A stretch of DNA of 64,000 bases, taken from LSCE01 sp050485425 (lineage in GTDB: Bacteria; Pseudomonadota; Gammaproteobacteria; Nitrococcales; Aquisalimonadaceae). The notes beneath the pieces were generated by a model that was given only the letters and a program-made list of their open reading frames with translations, did no database searches and was not told where the DNA came from. A program made the translations under genes and the position numbers. Shown piece by piece: positions 25,069 through 33,851 of this stretch (position 1 is its first letter; each line of letters starts with the position of its first letter). Where the stretch lies: assembly GCA_050485425.1 (NCBI GenBank), contig JBJHBJ010000005.1, positions 1 to 64,000 of the forward strand, given 5' to 3'.

Positions 25069-27540
25069 TCAGGTGGGCCGTCGCCGGGTATGGCGACCCG
25101 GCTCCGCCTGCAGCGGATTCTCCGGCCAGCGGTGCTTCGGGTAGCGGCCACGCATGTCCTTGCGCACCTCCGCATAGCTTCCGGCCCAGAAACCGGCCAG
25201 ATCCCGGGTCACCTGGACGGGCCGGCCCGCGGGTGACAACAGGTGCAACACCAGAGGCAGGCGGCCGTTCACGATCGCCGGGGTTTCGCGGCAACCGAAC
25301 AGTTCCTGCAGACGCACGGCCAGCACGGGGCTGTCGCCTGCAAGATAATCGATTCTCGCGCGGGACCCTGAGGGCAGCGGCCAGAACGCCGGCGCCAGCC
25401 GTTCAAGGTCGCGGCGCTGCCCGTGATCCAGCAATTCCTGCAGGATCGTCTGCAGCGGCAGCCGATTCACGTCGTCCAGGCCCCAGCAGCCCGCCAGATA
25501 CGGTGCCAGCCATCGCTCCAGACTGTCCGCCAGCGCCCGGTCGCCGACGTCGGGCCAGGCACCGGGCTGCTGACGGCGCAGCAGCTCCACCCGGGCCTGC
25601 CACTGCCGTGATGCCGGAGACCAGGGCAACAACTCCGGGCCTTTCCGCCGGATCTCCTGCAGCAGCACCTCGGCCGCCGCTTCAGGCGAGGGCCGGGGCA
25701 ACGCGGACTCCTCCAGCACCAGGGCCCCGAAACCACGCACCCGACGGCCGACCACCCGCCCTGTGGCGGCATCCAGTTCCACGCGATCCCGCCAGGCAAT
25801 GCGATCGTGACAGGCCTCCTCGAACGCCTCCCTGGGCAGAGGCAGAGCCCGGTGGATCAACGCCTCGCGCGCCTCGCCGTCGAGATCGGCCGCCACCAGC
25901 ATCGGCTGCTGCGCCAACCTGTCATCCCGATGCAGGCGGGCCCCCCTGCCACCGGACAACAGATAACGGGGTTCGGCACCGGCCCGCCGCAGGCCCACCC
26001 GATCCGGATAAGCCATGGCCAGCAGCAGGCCGGCGTCGCCGTCCAGCGGACCACCGGGCCGGATTCCCAGCCGCGCTGCAAGACGTTCGGCCTGCAACCA
26101 CAGCCGCTGCAGGCGCGGTTGCCCCGGCCGCCGGCGGAACAACGCCAGCCGCAAGGCAAGATCCGCCTGCCGTTCGCCGGTACCGGCCAGGGGATCGCGC
26201 TCGCTGAGCAAGGCAGCCAGCAGACACCCCAGCCACCCCTGCCCCCGCCTGACGGCTTCCAGCAGCATGTGCGCGAGACGGGGGTGAACACCGAGCTCCG
26301 CCATGGCCGTGCCATGGGCCGTCAGCGCTCCCGAGCCATCCACCGCGCCCAGACTCTGCAGCAGATCCCTGCCCTGCGCCCAGGCCGCGTCCGGAGGGGC
26401 ATCCAGCCAGCGAAGCCGGCCGGGATCACTCACGCCCCAGCGCGCCACTTCCAGCACCAGCGGCGCCAGGTCCGCTTCACGTATTTCCGGCGGGGAATGC
26501 GGCTGCAGGCGCTGGTGGAGGTCCGCGGACCAGAGCCTGTAACAAGCGCCGGGCTCCAGCCGTCCGGCGCGGCCGGCACGCTGTTCGGCGGAAGCGCGGG
26601 AAATACGCCCGGTGGCCAGCCTGCTCAGCCCGCTGCGCGGATCCAGACGCAGCCGCCGTTCCAGCCCGCTATCCACCACCACCCGAATACCCTCGATGGT
26701 CAGGCTGCTCTCGGCGATATTGGTGGCCAGCACGACCTTGCGCGCGCCGCGGGCGGCCGGCGCAATGGCCGCATCCTGCGCCGACGCCTGCAGGTGGCCG
26801 AACAGCGGATGGAGGCTGACGTCGGCGGGCAGGCGGGGCTGCAACAGTTCCAGGGTTCGCCGGATATCGCCCTGACCAGGCAGGAACACCAGAACCGAGC
26901 CGGACTGTTCCGTCAGCACCCGATCCACCACGCCGGCCACCTGCACCGGCAGAGAGGCATCCGCCGGCGGCGAGACATGCGTGACCTGCACAGGGTGGCT
27001 GCGGCCCTCGCTGGCGATCACCGGGGCGTCTCCCAGCAGGGCCGCGATCCGATCCGTGTCCAGCGTGGCGGACATGACCAGCAGCCGCAGATCGTCCCGC
27101 AGCCCCTGCTGTGCATCCAGCGCCAGGGCCAGCCCCAGATCGCCCAGCAGATTGCGCTCGTGGAATTCGTCGAAAATCACGGCGGCGTAGTCACCGAGTT
27201 CCGGATCGTCCTGCAGGAGACGGATCAGGACGCCCTCGGTCACGACTTCTATGCGCGTGGCAGGCCCGATGCGGCTGTCCAGTTGTACCCGGTAGCCGAC
27301 GGTGCCGCCGGGCGTTTCCCCACGCTGCCGGCTCATGAAAGTGGCGGCGGCACGGGCGGCAAGCCGGCGCGGTTCCAGCATCAGGATCTTGCGGCCCCTG
27401 ACCCAGGGCGCATCCAGCAGCGCGGGCGGCACGGCCGTGGTCTTGCCGGCTCCCGGCGGGGCGGAAAGGACGGCAACATTACGGCCGGCAAGCGCCTCCA
27501 GTAGTGCCGGCAACACACCGTGCACGGGCAAAGTGCTCAT
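25069..27540 (-). CDS. hrpB: HrpB, DEAH-type ATP-dependent helicase
   Basis: An 823-residue predicted RNA helicase of the DEAH family. Walker A APPGAGKTT (residues 27-35), motif II as DEFH (124-127), motif III MSATLD, motif V ATNIAESSLTIEGIRVVVDS, and motif VI SRASAEQRAGRAGRL are all intact, followed by the HrpB-specific C-terminal domain ending near FWAGSYAEVRKDMRGRYPKH. The physiological role of HrpB is not well defined. Its ATG overlaps the TGA of the upstream MATE gene by four bases, fixing the start and suggesting coupling. Confidence 0.95.
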   Translation of the reverse strand: MSTLPVHGVLPALLEALAGRNVAVLSAPPGAGKTTAVPPALLDAPWVRGRKILMLEPRRLAARAAATFMSRQRGETPGGTVGYRVQLDSRIGPATRIEVVTEGVLIRLLQDDPELGDYAAVIFDEFHERNLLGDLGLALALDAQQGLRDDLRLLVMSATLDTDRIAALLGDAPVIASEGRSHPVQVTHVSPPADASLPVQVAGVVDRVLTEQSGSVLVFLPGQGDIRRTLELLQPRLPADVSLHPLFGHLQASAQDAAIAPAARGARKVVLATNIAESSLTIEGIRVVVDSGLERRLRLDPRSGLSRLATGRISRASAEQRAGRAGRLEPGACYRLWSADLHQRLQPHSPPEIREADLAPLVLEVARWGVSDPGRLRWLDAPPDAAWAQGRDLLQSLGAVDGSGALTAHGTAMAELGVHPRLAHMLLEAVRRGQGWLGCLLAALLSERDPLAGTGERQADLALRLALFRRRPGQPRLQRLWLQAERLAARLGIRPGGPLDGDAGLLLAMAYPDRVGLRRAGAEPRYLLSGGRGARLHRDDRLAQQPMLVAADLDGEAREALIHRALPLPREAFEEACHDRIAWRDRVELDAATGRVVGRRVRGFGALVLEESALPRPSPEAAAEVLLQEIRRKGPELLPWSPASRQWQARVELLRRQQPGAWPDVGDRALADSLERWLAPYLAGCWGLDDVNRLPLQTILQELLDHGQRRDLERLAPAFWPLPSGSRARIDYLAGDSPVLAVRLQELFGCRETPAIVNGRLPLVLHLLSPAGRPVQVTRDLAGFWAGSYAEVRKDMRGRYPKHRWPENPLQAEPGRHTRRRPT

Positions 27541-28925
27541 CGGGCCTCCGGCACCAGCGTCGGCACCCGGGAGGGGTCGCGACTCACCCGGTTCAGCCGC
27601 CAGCCCAGTAGCACCGCAGCCACGCTAAGGCCGGCCAGCAGGCCGAACCAGAACCCGGTGACACCGATCGGACCAGGCGGCAGGGTCGAGCGGCCGAGCC
27701 AGACACCCACGCCAAGCCCGACGCCCCAGTAAGCCGGCAGGGTAATCAGCATGACGATGCGCGTGTCCTTGTATCCACGTAACGCCCCAGCGGCATTCAC
27801 CTGCACCGTGTCCGAGACCTGGTACAGCGCGGCCAGCAGCAGCAGGGTCGCGGCCAGTGCCTGGATCTCCGCGTCCGGCGTGTAGAGCCGTACCACCTGC
27901 CCCGATGCCAGCACCATGGCCACCGCCAGCACCACCCCGATGAGCACGCACAGCAGCATGCCATCCAGCGAACGCTGCCGGGCAAGCGGCGCATCATCCC
28001 GGCCCAGGGCATCCCCCACCCGGACGGTAAGCGCCATGCCCATGCTTAGCGGCACCATGAACAGCAGGGCGGTGAAATTCAAGGCAATCTGGTGTGCGGC
28101 AACCACCGTGGTGCCCAGACCCGCAACCAGCAGCGCAATGGCGGCGAACAGCGAAACCTCGAAGAAAATGGCCAACCCGATCGGCACGCCGACGAACAAC
28201 GTTTCGCGGACGTGCGACCAGTTCAGGGCATGGCGGCGACCGAACGGTGCCACGTCACGAAACCGCGGATGCCGCGCCACGCACCAGCCCATGCCCGCAG
28301 CCATCACCCACATGGAGAGCGCGGTGGCGATACCGCAACCCAGCGCCCCCATGCCGGGAATGCCCAGCCCGCCGTAGATCAGCAGATAGTTGGCCGGCAC
28401 GTTAACGGCCAGGCCCAGCAGGCCGATCACCAGCACCGGTTTCACCAGATACATGCCTTCACTCAGCCCGCGCAGCACGTGGTAGACGGCAATTGCGGGA
28501 AAGCCGACCGCCACGCCGAGCAGGTAGGCCTGCCCCCGCTCCGCCACCGCCTGCTCGACACCCATCAGCCAGAACAGCGGCGTGGCGAGCGCCAGCAGCA
28601 CGGCGCCCAGTACGCCCAGGGCCAACGCCAGCCACAGGGCACTCTGCAGGTAGGCAGCCAGCCCCTGATAGCGGCGACCGCCGTACGCCCGGGCGACATG
28701 GGGCGTCACCGCCATCAACACGCCGGCAATCAACAGGTAGAGCGGCAGCCAGAGGCTGCTCCCCACCGACACCGCCGCCAGGTCCGTGGCCGCGTAATGC
28801 CCGGTCATCAGGGTATCCACCAGCGCCATGCCGGTCTGCGCCAGTTGGGCGCCCATGATCGGCAGGGCCAGACGGAACTGGGCATGCCCGTTCCAGATAA
28901 AGGTGCGCAGGCGGGATCCGGCCAT
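27537..28925 (-). CDS. MATE-family efflux transporter, NorM-like
   Basis: A 462-residue inner-membrane exporter, about twelve membrane segments. Family features: LALPIMGAQLAQTGMALVDT with TGHYAATDLAAVSVGSSL in the first half and GVPIGLAIFFEVSLFAAIAL with TTVVAAHQIALNFTALLFMV in the second, which resembles NorM-type sodium- or proton-coupled multidrug pumps. ATG 28925 lies ten bases after the hemolysin-III-like gene stop. Overlaps hrpB at its 3' end, so trhA-like, MATE and hrpB probably form one transcript. Substrate not inferable. Confidence 0.93.
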   Translation of the reverse strand: MAGSRLRTFIWNGHAQFRLALPIMGAQLAQTGMALVDTLMTGHYAATDLAAVSVGSSLWLPLYLLIAGVLMAVTPHVARAYGGRRYQGLAAYLQSALWLALALGVLGAVLLALATPLFWLMGVEQAVAERGQAYLLGVAVGFPAIAVYHVLRGLSEGMYLVKPVLVIGLLGLAVNVPANYLLIYGGLGIPGMGALGCGIATALSMWVMAAGMGWCVARHPRFRDVAPFGRRHALNWSHVRETLFVGVPIGLAIFFEVSLFAAIALLVAGLGTTVVAAHQIALNFTALLFMVPLSMGMALTVRVGDALGRDDAPLARQRSLDGMLLCVLIGVVLAVAMVLASGQVVRLYTPDAEIQALAATLLLLAALYQVSDTVQVNAAGALRGYKDTRIVMLITLPAYWGVGLGVGVWLGRSTLPPGPIGVTGFWFGLLAGLSVAAVLLGWRLNRVSRDPSRVPTLVPEAR

Positions 28926-28935
28926 CGGCCGCGGC

Positions 28936-29640
28936 CTATCGGGACACCACGCCCACCAGGACGGCGGCATAGTGGCAACCGGCCGCGGCAAGAACGAATC
29001 CGTGCCAGATGGGAACGTGAAACGGCAGGCGTTTCCACAGGTAGAAGATCACCCCGGAGCTGTACAGCACACCGCCGGCCAGCAGCAGGACCAGCACGCC
29101 CACCGAGACCGCAGACACCAGCGGCTGCAGCACCGCCAGGACGCTCCATCCCAGCACCAGATAAATGCCGATGGAAATCCCGTGGCGCAACGGCCCCCGG
29201 GTAGCCAGCTTGAGCACGATGCCGCCCAGGGCAACTGTCCAGACGAAGGCGAACAGGCTCCAGCCCCACACACCGCCGAGGGCGATGAGCGTGAACGGCG
29301 TGTACGTCGCGGCAATCATGAACAGGATGCCGGAGTGGTCCAGCCGCTTGAACAACTCAGCATACCGCGAGCGCTCCGAGAGGTCGTAGTTGCAGATTGC
29401 CGAACAGGCAAGCATCACGATCAGCCCGGAGGCATAGACGACGATACTGACCGACAGTGTCGGATCGGACTGCCGGAAGGCCAGCAACAACAAGCCGACG
29501 GAGGCCGAGACCGCCACCGCGATGCCCAGCCAGTGCACGATACGATCCGCCCACTGCTCGGCACCACTGTATGTGCGCGACAATCCCCGGCGCGGTTCCC
29601 CAACCGCATTTTCGATCAACGACTCTGCTTCAGAACCCAC
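28936..29640 (-). CDS. Hemolysin III/PAQR-family membrane protein (TrhA-like)
   Basis: A 234-residue protein with seven predicted membrane segments. Motifs of the PAQR/hemolysin III family are present: RLDHSGILFMIAATYTPF and the C-terminal HVPIWHGFVLAAAGCHY, which carry the conserved Asp and His metal-site residues. Despite the family name, bacterial members are linked with membrane lipid homeostasis or fluidity rather than proven haemolysis. The start is GTG 29640, ten bases after AGGA; no in-frame ATG is closer. First gene of the minus-strand group with MATE and hrpB. Confidence 0.9.
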   Translation of the reverse strand: MGSEAESLIENAVGEPRRGLSRTYSGAEQWADRIVHWLGIAVAVSASVGLLLLAFRQSDPTLSVSIVVYASGLIVMLACSAICNYDLSERSRYAELFKRLDHSGILFMIAATYTPFTLIALGGVWGWSLFAFVWTVALGGIVLKLATRGPLRHGISIGIYLVLGWSVLAVLQPLVSAVSVGVLVLLLAGGVLYSSGVIFYLWKRLPFHVPIWHGFVLAAAGCHYAAVLVGVVSR

Positions 29641-29691
29641 GTTACGATTTCCTGTCTATGCCAGTCCGTTCGAGGAGGATACTCTCACGTC

Positions 29692-30447
29692 ATGCGACGA
29701 ATTCTGGTGTGGACACGCTGGCTGATTCTGCTGCTGGCACTACTGCTGCTCGGCCCGGCCCTGGTGGTGATCACCGGCCAGGTCCAGCTCGGCAACACCT
29801 GGCATGGTGCCGACAGAAGCAGCGCCGGTCTGGCTCCAGATGCAGATTCCCATCCCGAAGCAGTCGTCCAGATCTACTCGGCCCGGGCATTCGGATGGCG
29901 CGGGGCATTCGCGGTCCATACCTGGATTGCCACCAAGGATGCCGACGCACCCCGCTATCGTATACATGAAGTCACCCGCTGGCGAGGGCTTGCCTCCCAC
30001 TACGGGCCGCCGGATCGTCACTGGTTCGGCAGCTCTCCCACCCTGCACGCGGACCTGCGCGGGGCCGAGGCACAGGCGGTGCTGGACAGCCTGGAGCAGG
30101 CCCTGGAGCGCTACCCTCACGCCCGCGACTACGAGGCCTGGCCCGGCCCCAACAGCAATACCTTTACCGCATGGGTGATCCGCGACATCCCGGCGTTGCA
30201 GGTTGAACTGCCCTCCACGGCCATCGGCAAGGACTACTTCGGCGACGCCTACTGGGCTGCCGCGTCCAGTGGCAGCGGCTACCAGGTCTCGGTGCGCGGC
30301 ATGGCCGGCGTCGCCGCTGCCAGGCAGGAGGGGCTTGAAATCAACGTGCTCGGCCTGGTGCTGGGCGTGGATCCGCTCCGCCCGGCCGTGAAGCTTCCGG
30401 GTCTGGGGCGCCTGGCCGTGAGTGACTTGCTGTCGACAAGCGAATAA
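29692..30447 (+). CDS. DUF3750-domain membrane-anchored protein
   Basis: A 251-residue protein with an N-terminal membrane segment (residues 8-28, WLILLLALLLLGPALVVITG) and a DUF3750-type domain outside the membrane: AVVQIYSARAFGWRGAFAVH, HTWIATKDADAPRYRIHEVT, and WPGPNSNTFTAWVIRDIPAL. The WPGPNSNTF segment is the most conserved part I recognise. No function is known. ATG 29692 follows GAGGAGG. It is divergent from the hemolysin-III-like gene. Confidence 0.8.
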   Translation: MRRILVWTRWLILLLALLLLGPALVVITGQVQLGNTWHGADRSSAGLAPDADSHPEAVVQIYSARAFGWRGAFAVHTWIATKDADAPRYRIHEVTRWRGLASHYGPPDRHWFGSSPTLHADLRGAEAQAVLDSLEQALERYPHARDYEAWPGPNSNTFTAWVIRDIPALQVELPSTAIGKDYFGDAYWAAASSGSGYQVSVRGMAGVAAARQEGLEINVLGLVLGVDPLRPAVKLPGLGRLAVSDLLSTSE

Positions 30448-30557
30448 GGAAAAACCGCCAAAATCGGTTATCGTCGTTCGTTCCTTACCAACAAGGCGAC
30501 GGCTGCAGACCTCTGCGACGGGCAGATGCCGACGCTTCACGACCAGGAGGAAGAACA

Positions 30558-31421
30558 GTGGATTTCGAAACGCTCGATTACGCGGTCAAGGACAACATCC
30601 TGACACTGACGCTGAATCGCCCCGACCGTATGAACGCATTCAACGGCGTGATGCGCCGGGAACTGATCCAGGCCTTCGACGCCGCGGATGCGGACGACGA
30701 TATTCGCGTCGTGGTGGTCACCGGCGCCGGCGAGCGTGCCTTCTGCGCCGGTGCCGACCTGGAAAAGGGCGGCGATACGTTCGACCGGGACAAGCGCGCC
30801 GAAGAACCGGACATGGATCGGCTGCGGGACGGCGGCGGCACCGTCACCCTGCGCATCTACGAATGCAAGAAGCCGGTGATCGCGGCGATCAACGGCGCCG
30901 CCGTGGGCATAGGCATCACCATGACCCTGCCCATGGACATCCGCATGGCCTCATCCAACGCCCGTGTGGGCTTCGTCTTCGGTCGCCGCGGCATCACCAT
31001 GGAAGCCTGCTCAAGCTGGTTCCTGCCCCGCCTCGTGGGCATGCAGCAGGCCGCGGAATGGGTCTATACAGGCCGACTGGTGAACGCCGAGGACGCCCGG
31101 CGCGGGGGGCTGATCCACAGCGTTCACGAACCGGATGAACTGCTGCCGGCCGCCTACACGCTCGCCCGGGAGATTGCCGACAATACCTCGGCCATGTCCG
31201 CGGCGCTGAATCGTCAAATGATGTGGCGCATGATCGGCGCAGATCACCCCATGGAAGCGCACAAGATCGACTCCCGAGCCATCGCGTTCATGGGCCAGTC
31301 GCCGGATGTCAAGGAGGGCGTGACGGCGTTCCTCGAAAAACGTCCGGCGAAATTCACCATGCGTCCCAGCCAGGACATGCCGTCCTTCTACCCCTGGTGG
31401 GACGAACGCAAGTTCAGCTGA
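30558..31421 (+). CDS. Crotonase-family enoyl-CoA hydratase/isomerase
   Basis: A 287-residue acyl-CoA enzyme with the crotonase fold. The oxyanion-hole regions are visible as GERAFCAGADLEKGG and INGAAVGIGITMTLPMD. One catalytic Glu equivalent appears in GITMEACSSWFLPRLVG, whereas the first hydratase Glu position (normally in a FPE- or FxE-type motif) reads VGFVFGRRG, without Glu. It may therefore be an isomerase or another crotonase reaction rather than a classical hydratase. Start is GTG 30558 after AGGAGGAAG. Neighbours (cyclopropane synthase, SDR) suggest lipid metabolism but not a defined pathway. Confidence 0.85.
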   Translation: MDFETLDYAVKDNILTLTLNRPDRMNAFNGVMRRELIQAFDAADADDDIRVVVVTGAGERAFCAGADLEKGGDTFDRDKRAEEPDMDRLRDGGGTVTLRIYECKKPVIAAINGAAVGIGITMTLPMDIRMASSNARVGFVFGRRGITMEACSSWFLPRLVGMQQAAEWVYTGRLVNAEDARRGGLIHSVHEPDELLPAAYTLAREIADNTSAMSAALNRQMMWRMIGADHPMEAHKIDSRAIAFMGQSPDVKEGVTAFLEKRPAKFTMRPSQDMPSFYPWWDERKFS

Positions 31422-31722
31422 TCCCTTCCGCAGGACACGAGATCCTCTCCCTCGTGTCCGAAGGCCGGTCGCCACAGACACCGGATACGCTCTGTGGCGA
31501 CATTGACGAAAACTATCGTTATCAACGACGACATCTAATTCATCTTCGCCAAATCCCGGTCTATGTTTAGGGAAGCAGGTCACCGATGACCGGCCGCAGC
31601 TCAGTCCCAGACAGACACCGTGCCGGCTCATCGGGGTTCCTGTGGATTGGTCGGGAAACGCTTCGTTTCCCTTTTCGCAAAAAGAAACGGGCACCCAGAT
31701 TATCCTGACGAGGGAGAAGACG
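31422..31722. other. Intergenic region with one hairpin
   Basis: About 300 bases. GGACACGAG at 31433-31441 pairs with CTCGTGTCC at 31451-31459, with five more outer pairs (CCTTC/GAAGG), and no T tract; it probably ends or protects the crotonase transcript. The remainder should carry the cfa promoter, but I cannot place it. AGGGAGAAG at 31711-31719 is the cfa ribosome binding site. Confidence 0.5.
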
Positions 31723-32883
31723 ATGGACGACCGTTCCACGGCGGAGACAACAAACACACGGGAAAACACGTTCAAGGTCGACGGTCTGATCAGCGAGCTG
31801 CTCGAGAAGGCAGACATCCGCATCAACGGAGACCGCCCATGGGACATCCAGATCCATGACCCCAACGTGCCGGAGCGCGCGCTCGCCTACGGCAACCTGG
31901 GTCTCGGCGAGGCCTACATGGACGGGGGCTGGGACGCCGAACGCCTGGACGAGTTTTTCTTCCGCCTGATTCGCTCCAACGTACACGAGCAGGTCCAGCC
32001 GCTGCGCCTGATCTTCCACTCGCTGCGCGCGCGCCTGCTCAACCTGCAGACAGCCCGGCGTTCATGGCAGGTGGGCGAGCAGCACTACGACCTCGGCAAC
32101 ACGTTCTACCAGGCCATGCTGGACAAGCGCATGACCTACACTTGCGGCTACTGGAAACATGCCCGGAATCTTGATGAAGCGCAGGAAGCCAAGCTGGACC
32201 TGCTATGCCGCAAGCTGCAGCTGGAACCGGGGATGCGCGTCCTGGATATCGGCTGCGGCTGGGGCAGTTTCATGGCCTACGCCGCCGAGCATTACGGCGT
32301 CAGTTGCGTCGGTGTGACCATTTCCCGGGAACAGGCTGAACTGGGGCGACAGCTCTGCGAGGGCCTGCCGGTGGAGTTCCGCCTGCAGGACTACCGCGAG
32401 CTCAACGAGACCTTCGACCGGGTGGTGAGCGTGGGCATGTTCGAACATGTGGGCCGGAAGAACCACCGCGAGTACATGGAAATTGCGGCACGCTGCCTGA
32501 AGGAGGACGGGATATTCCTGCTGCACACCATCGGCAAGAACGTGCGCAGCGGTACGCCGGACCCCTGGATCGACAAATACATCTTCCCCAACGGCGACCT
32601 GCCCTCGCTGGGCCAGATTGCGGACACCAGCGAAGAACTGTTCGTGATCGAGGACGTGCACAACTTCGGCGCGGACTACGACCGCACACTGATGGCCTGG
32701 CACGGGAATTTCGAGCAGGCCTGGCCCCGCTTCAAGGCGCACTACGGCGAGCGCTTCCACCGCATGTGGCGGTATTACCTGCTGTGCTGCGCCGCCGCCT
32801 TCCGGGCCCGCTCGATCCAGCTCTGGCAGGTGGTGATGAGCAAGGATGGCCTGCTGGGAGGCTATCGCCGGCCCGCCGATTGA
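31723..32883 (+). CDS. cfa: Cyclopropane-fatty-acyl-phospholipid synthase
   Basis: Membrane-associated SAM-dependent methyltransferase that adds a methylene bridge to unsaturated acyl chains of phospholipids, typically near stationary phase or under acid or salt stress. 386 residues, near the usual length of about 380. Features: NERALAYGNLGLGEAYMDGG-like N-terminal part, YDLGNTFYQAMLDKRMTYTC, SAM-binding VLDIGCGWGSFM, VGMFEHVGRKNHREYM, and HTIGKN. ATG 31723 follows AGGGAGAAG. Probably monocistronic. Confidence 0.96.
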   Translation: MDDRSTAETTNTRENTFKVDGLISELLEKADIRINGDRPWDIQIHDPNVPERALAYGNLGLGEAYMDGGWDAERLDEFFFRLIRSNVHEQVQPLRLIFHSLRARLLNLQTARRSWQVGEQHYDLGNTFYQAMLDKRMTYTCGYWKHARNLDEAQEAKLDLLCRKLQLEPGMRVLDIGCGWGSFMAYAAEHYGVSCVGVTISREQAELGRQLCEGLPVEFRLQDYRELNETFDRVVSVGMFEHVGRKNHREYMEIAARCLKEDGIFLLHTIGKNVRSGTPDPWIDKYIFPNGDLPSLGQIADTSEELFVIEDVHNFGADYDRTLMAWHGNFEQAWPRFKAHYGERFHRMWRYYLLCCAAAFRARSIQLWQVVMSKDGLLGGYRRPAD

Positions 32884-33043
32884 TCAGCGCCTCAACGGAG
32901 AGGAGGGACGAGGCGATCGGATGGCGGCAATTTCATTAGCCGGCTAACTTCTGATAGATTACAAATCAAATGATGCGGGCAGGAGTCTCTCCCGTTCCTG
33001 ACCCGTGCGGCTTCGTCCCTACCAACATTCCGGAGTTCACACC

Positions 33044-33808
33044 ATGCAAAACGCCGTCTATATCGTCACCGGATCATCCGCCGGCATCGGCCAGGCCTGT
33101 GCCGAACGACTGGCAGCTGGCGGCGGACGCGTCGTGGTCAACTACTCCAGCCGCAAGGCGGAAGCGGAAGCCGTGGCAGAGAGCTGCCGCGCCGGTGGCG
33201 GCGAAGCCATCGTGGTCCAGGCAAATGTGGCGGACGACGCCGATTGCCGCCGGCTGGCCCGGGCGGCGCTGGACAAGTGGGGCCGCATCGACGGCCTGGT
33301 GAACAATGCCGGCACCACCCGCTTTGCTGCGCATGACGACCTCGACGCCCTGCAGGCGGAGGACTTCCAGCAGATCTACAGTGTCAACGTCATCGGCGCC
33401 TACCAGATGATCCGCGCCGTCGCCCCCGCCATGCAGAAACAGGGCAAGGGCGCAGTGGTGAACATGTCCTCCATCGCCGGCGTACGCGGTGTGGGCTCGT
33501 CCGTTGCCTACGCGGCCTCCAAGGGTGCTCTGAACACCATGACCATGTCGCTGGCCCGCGCACTGGGTCCCGCCATTCGCATCAATGCCGTCTGCCCGGG
33601 CTTTGTGGAGACCGGCTGGCTCAAGGCCGGCCTGGGGGATCAGTACGAGAAACGCCGCCAGAACTACGCGGCGGCGACACCGCTGCAGGATACCGCCAAG
33701 CCGGAGGACATCGCGGAAACCGTGGCCTGGCTGCTGACCGGCGCCGCCAAGACCACCGGCGAAACCATCCTGGTGGACGGCGGCATGCACCTGGGAGCCC
33801 GCCGATAA
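33044..33808 (+). CDS. SDR-family NAD(P)-dependent oxidoreductase
   Basis: A 254-residue classical short-chain dehydrogenase. The cofactor motif TGSSAGIG (residues 9-16), NNAG, the catalytic Ser in NMSSIAG, and YAASKGA (Tyr and Lys of YxxxK) are intact, with the C-terminal DGGMHLG end typical of FabG-like reductases. The residues after the first beta strand (NYSSRKAEAEA) suit NADP(H). The substrate is unknown; 3-oxoacyl or hydroxyacyl compounds are possible. ATG 33044 follows CGGAG. The MFS gene begins 43 bases after its stop and may be cotranscribed. Confidence 0.92.
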   Translation: MQNAVYIVTGSSAGIGQACAERLAAGGGRVVVNYSSRKAEAEAVAESCRAGGGEAIVVQANVADDADCRRLARAALDKWGRIDGLVNNAGTTRFAAHDDLDALQAEDFQQIYSVNVIGAYQMIRAVAPAMQKQGKGAVVNMSSIAGVRGVGSSVAYAASKGALNTMTMSLARALGPAIRINAVCPGFVETGWLKAGLGDQYEKRRQNYAAATPLQDTAKPEDIAETVAWLLTGAAKTTGETILVDGGMHLGARR

Positions 33809-33851
33809 CGCGACAACGTGCACACTCCAGCGCTTCCTTGAAGGTCGGTAC

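Noticed and set aside
28936..29640. Hemolysin III gene as a toxin
   Set aside because: The conserved Asp and His motifs identify a PAQR-type membrane protein; haemolysis is only a historical name.
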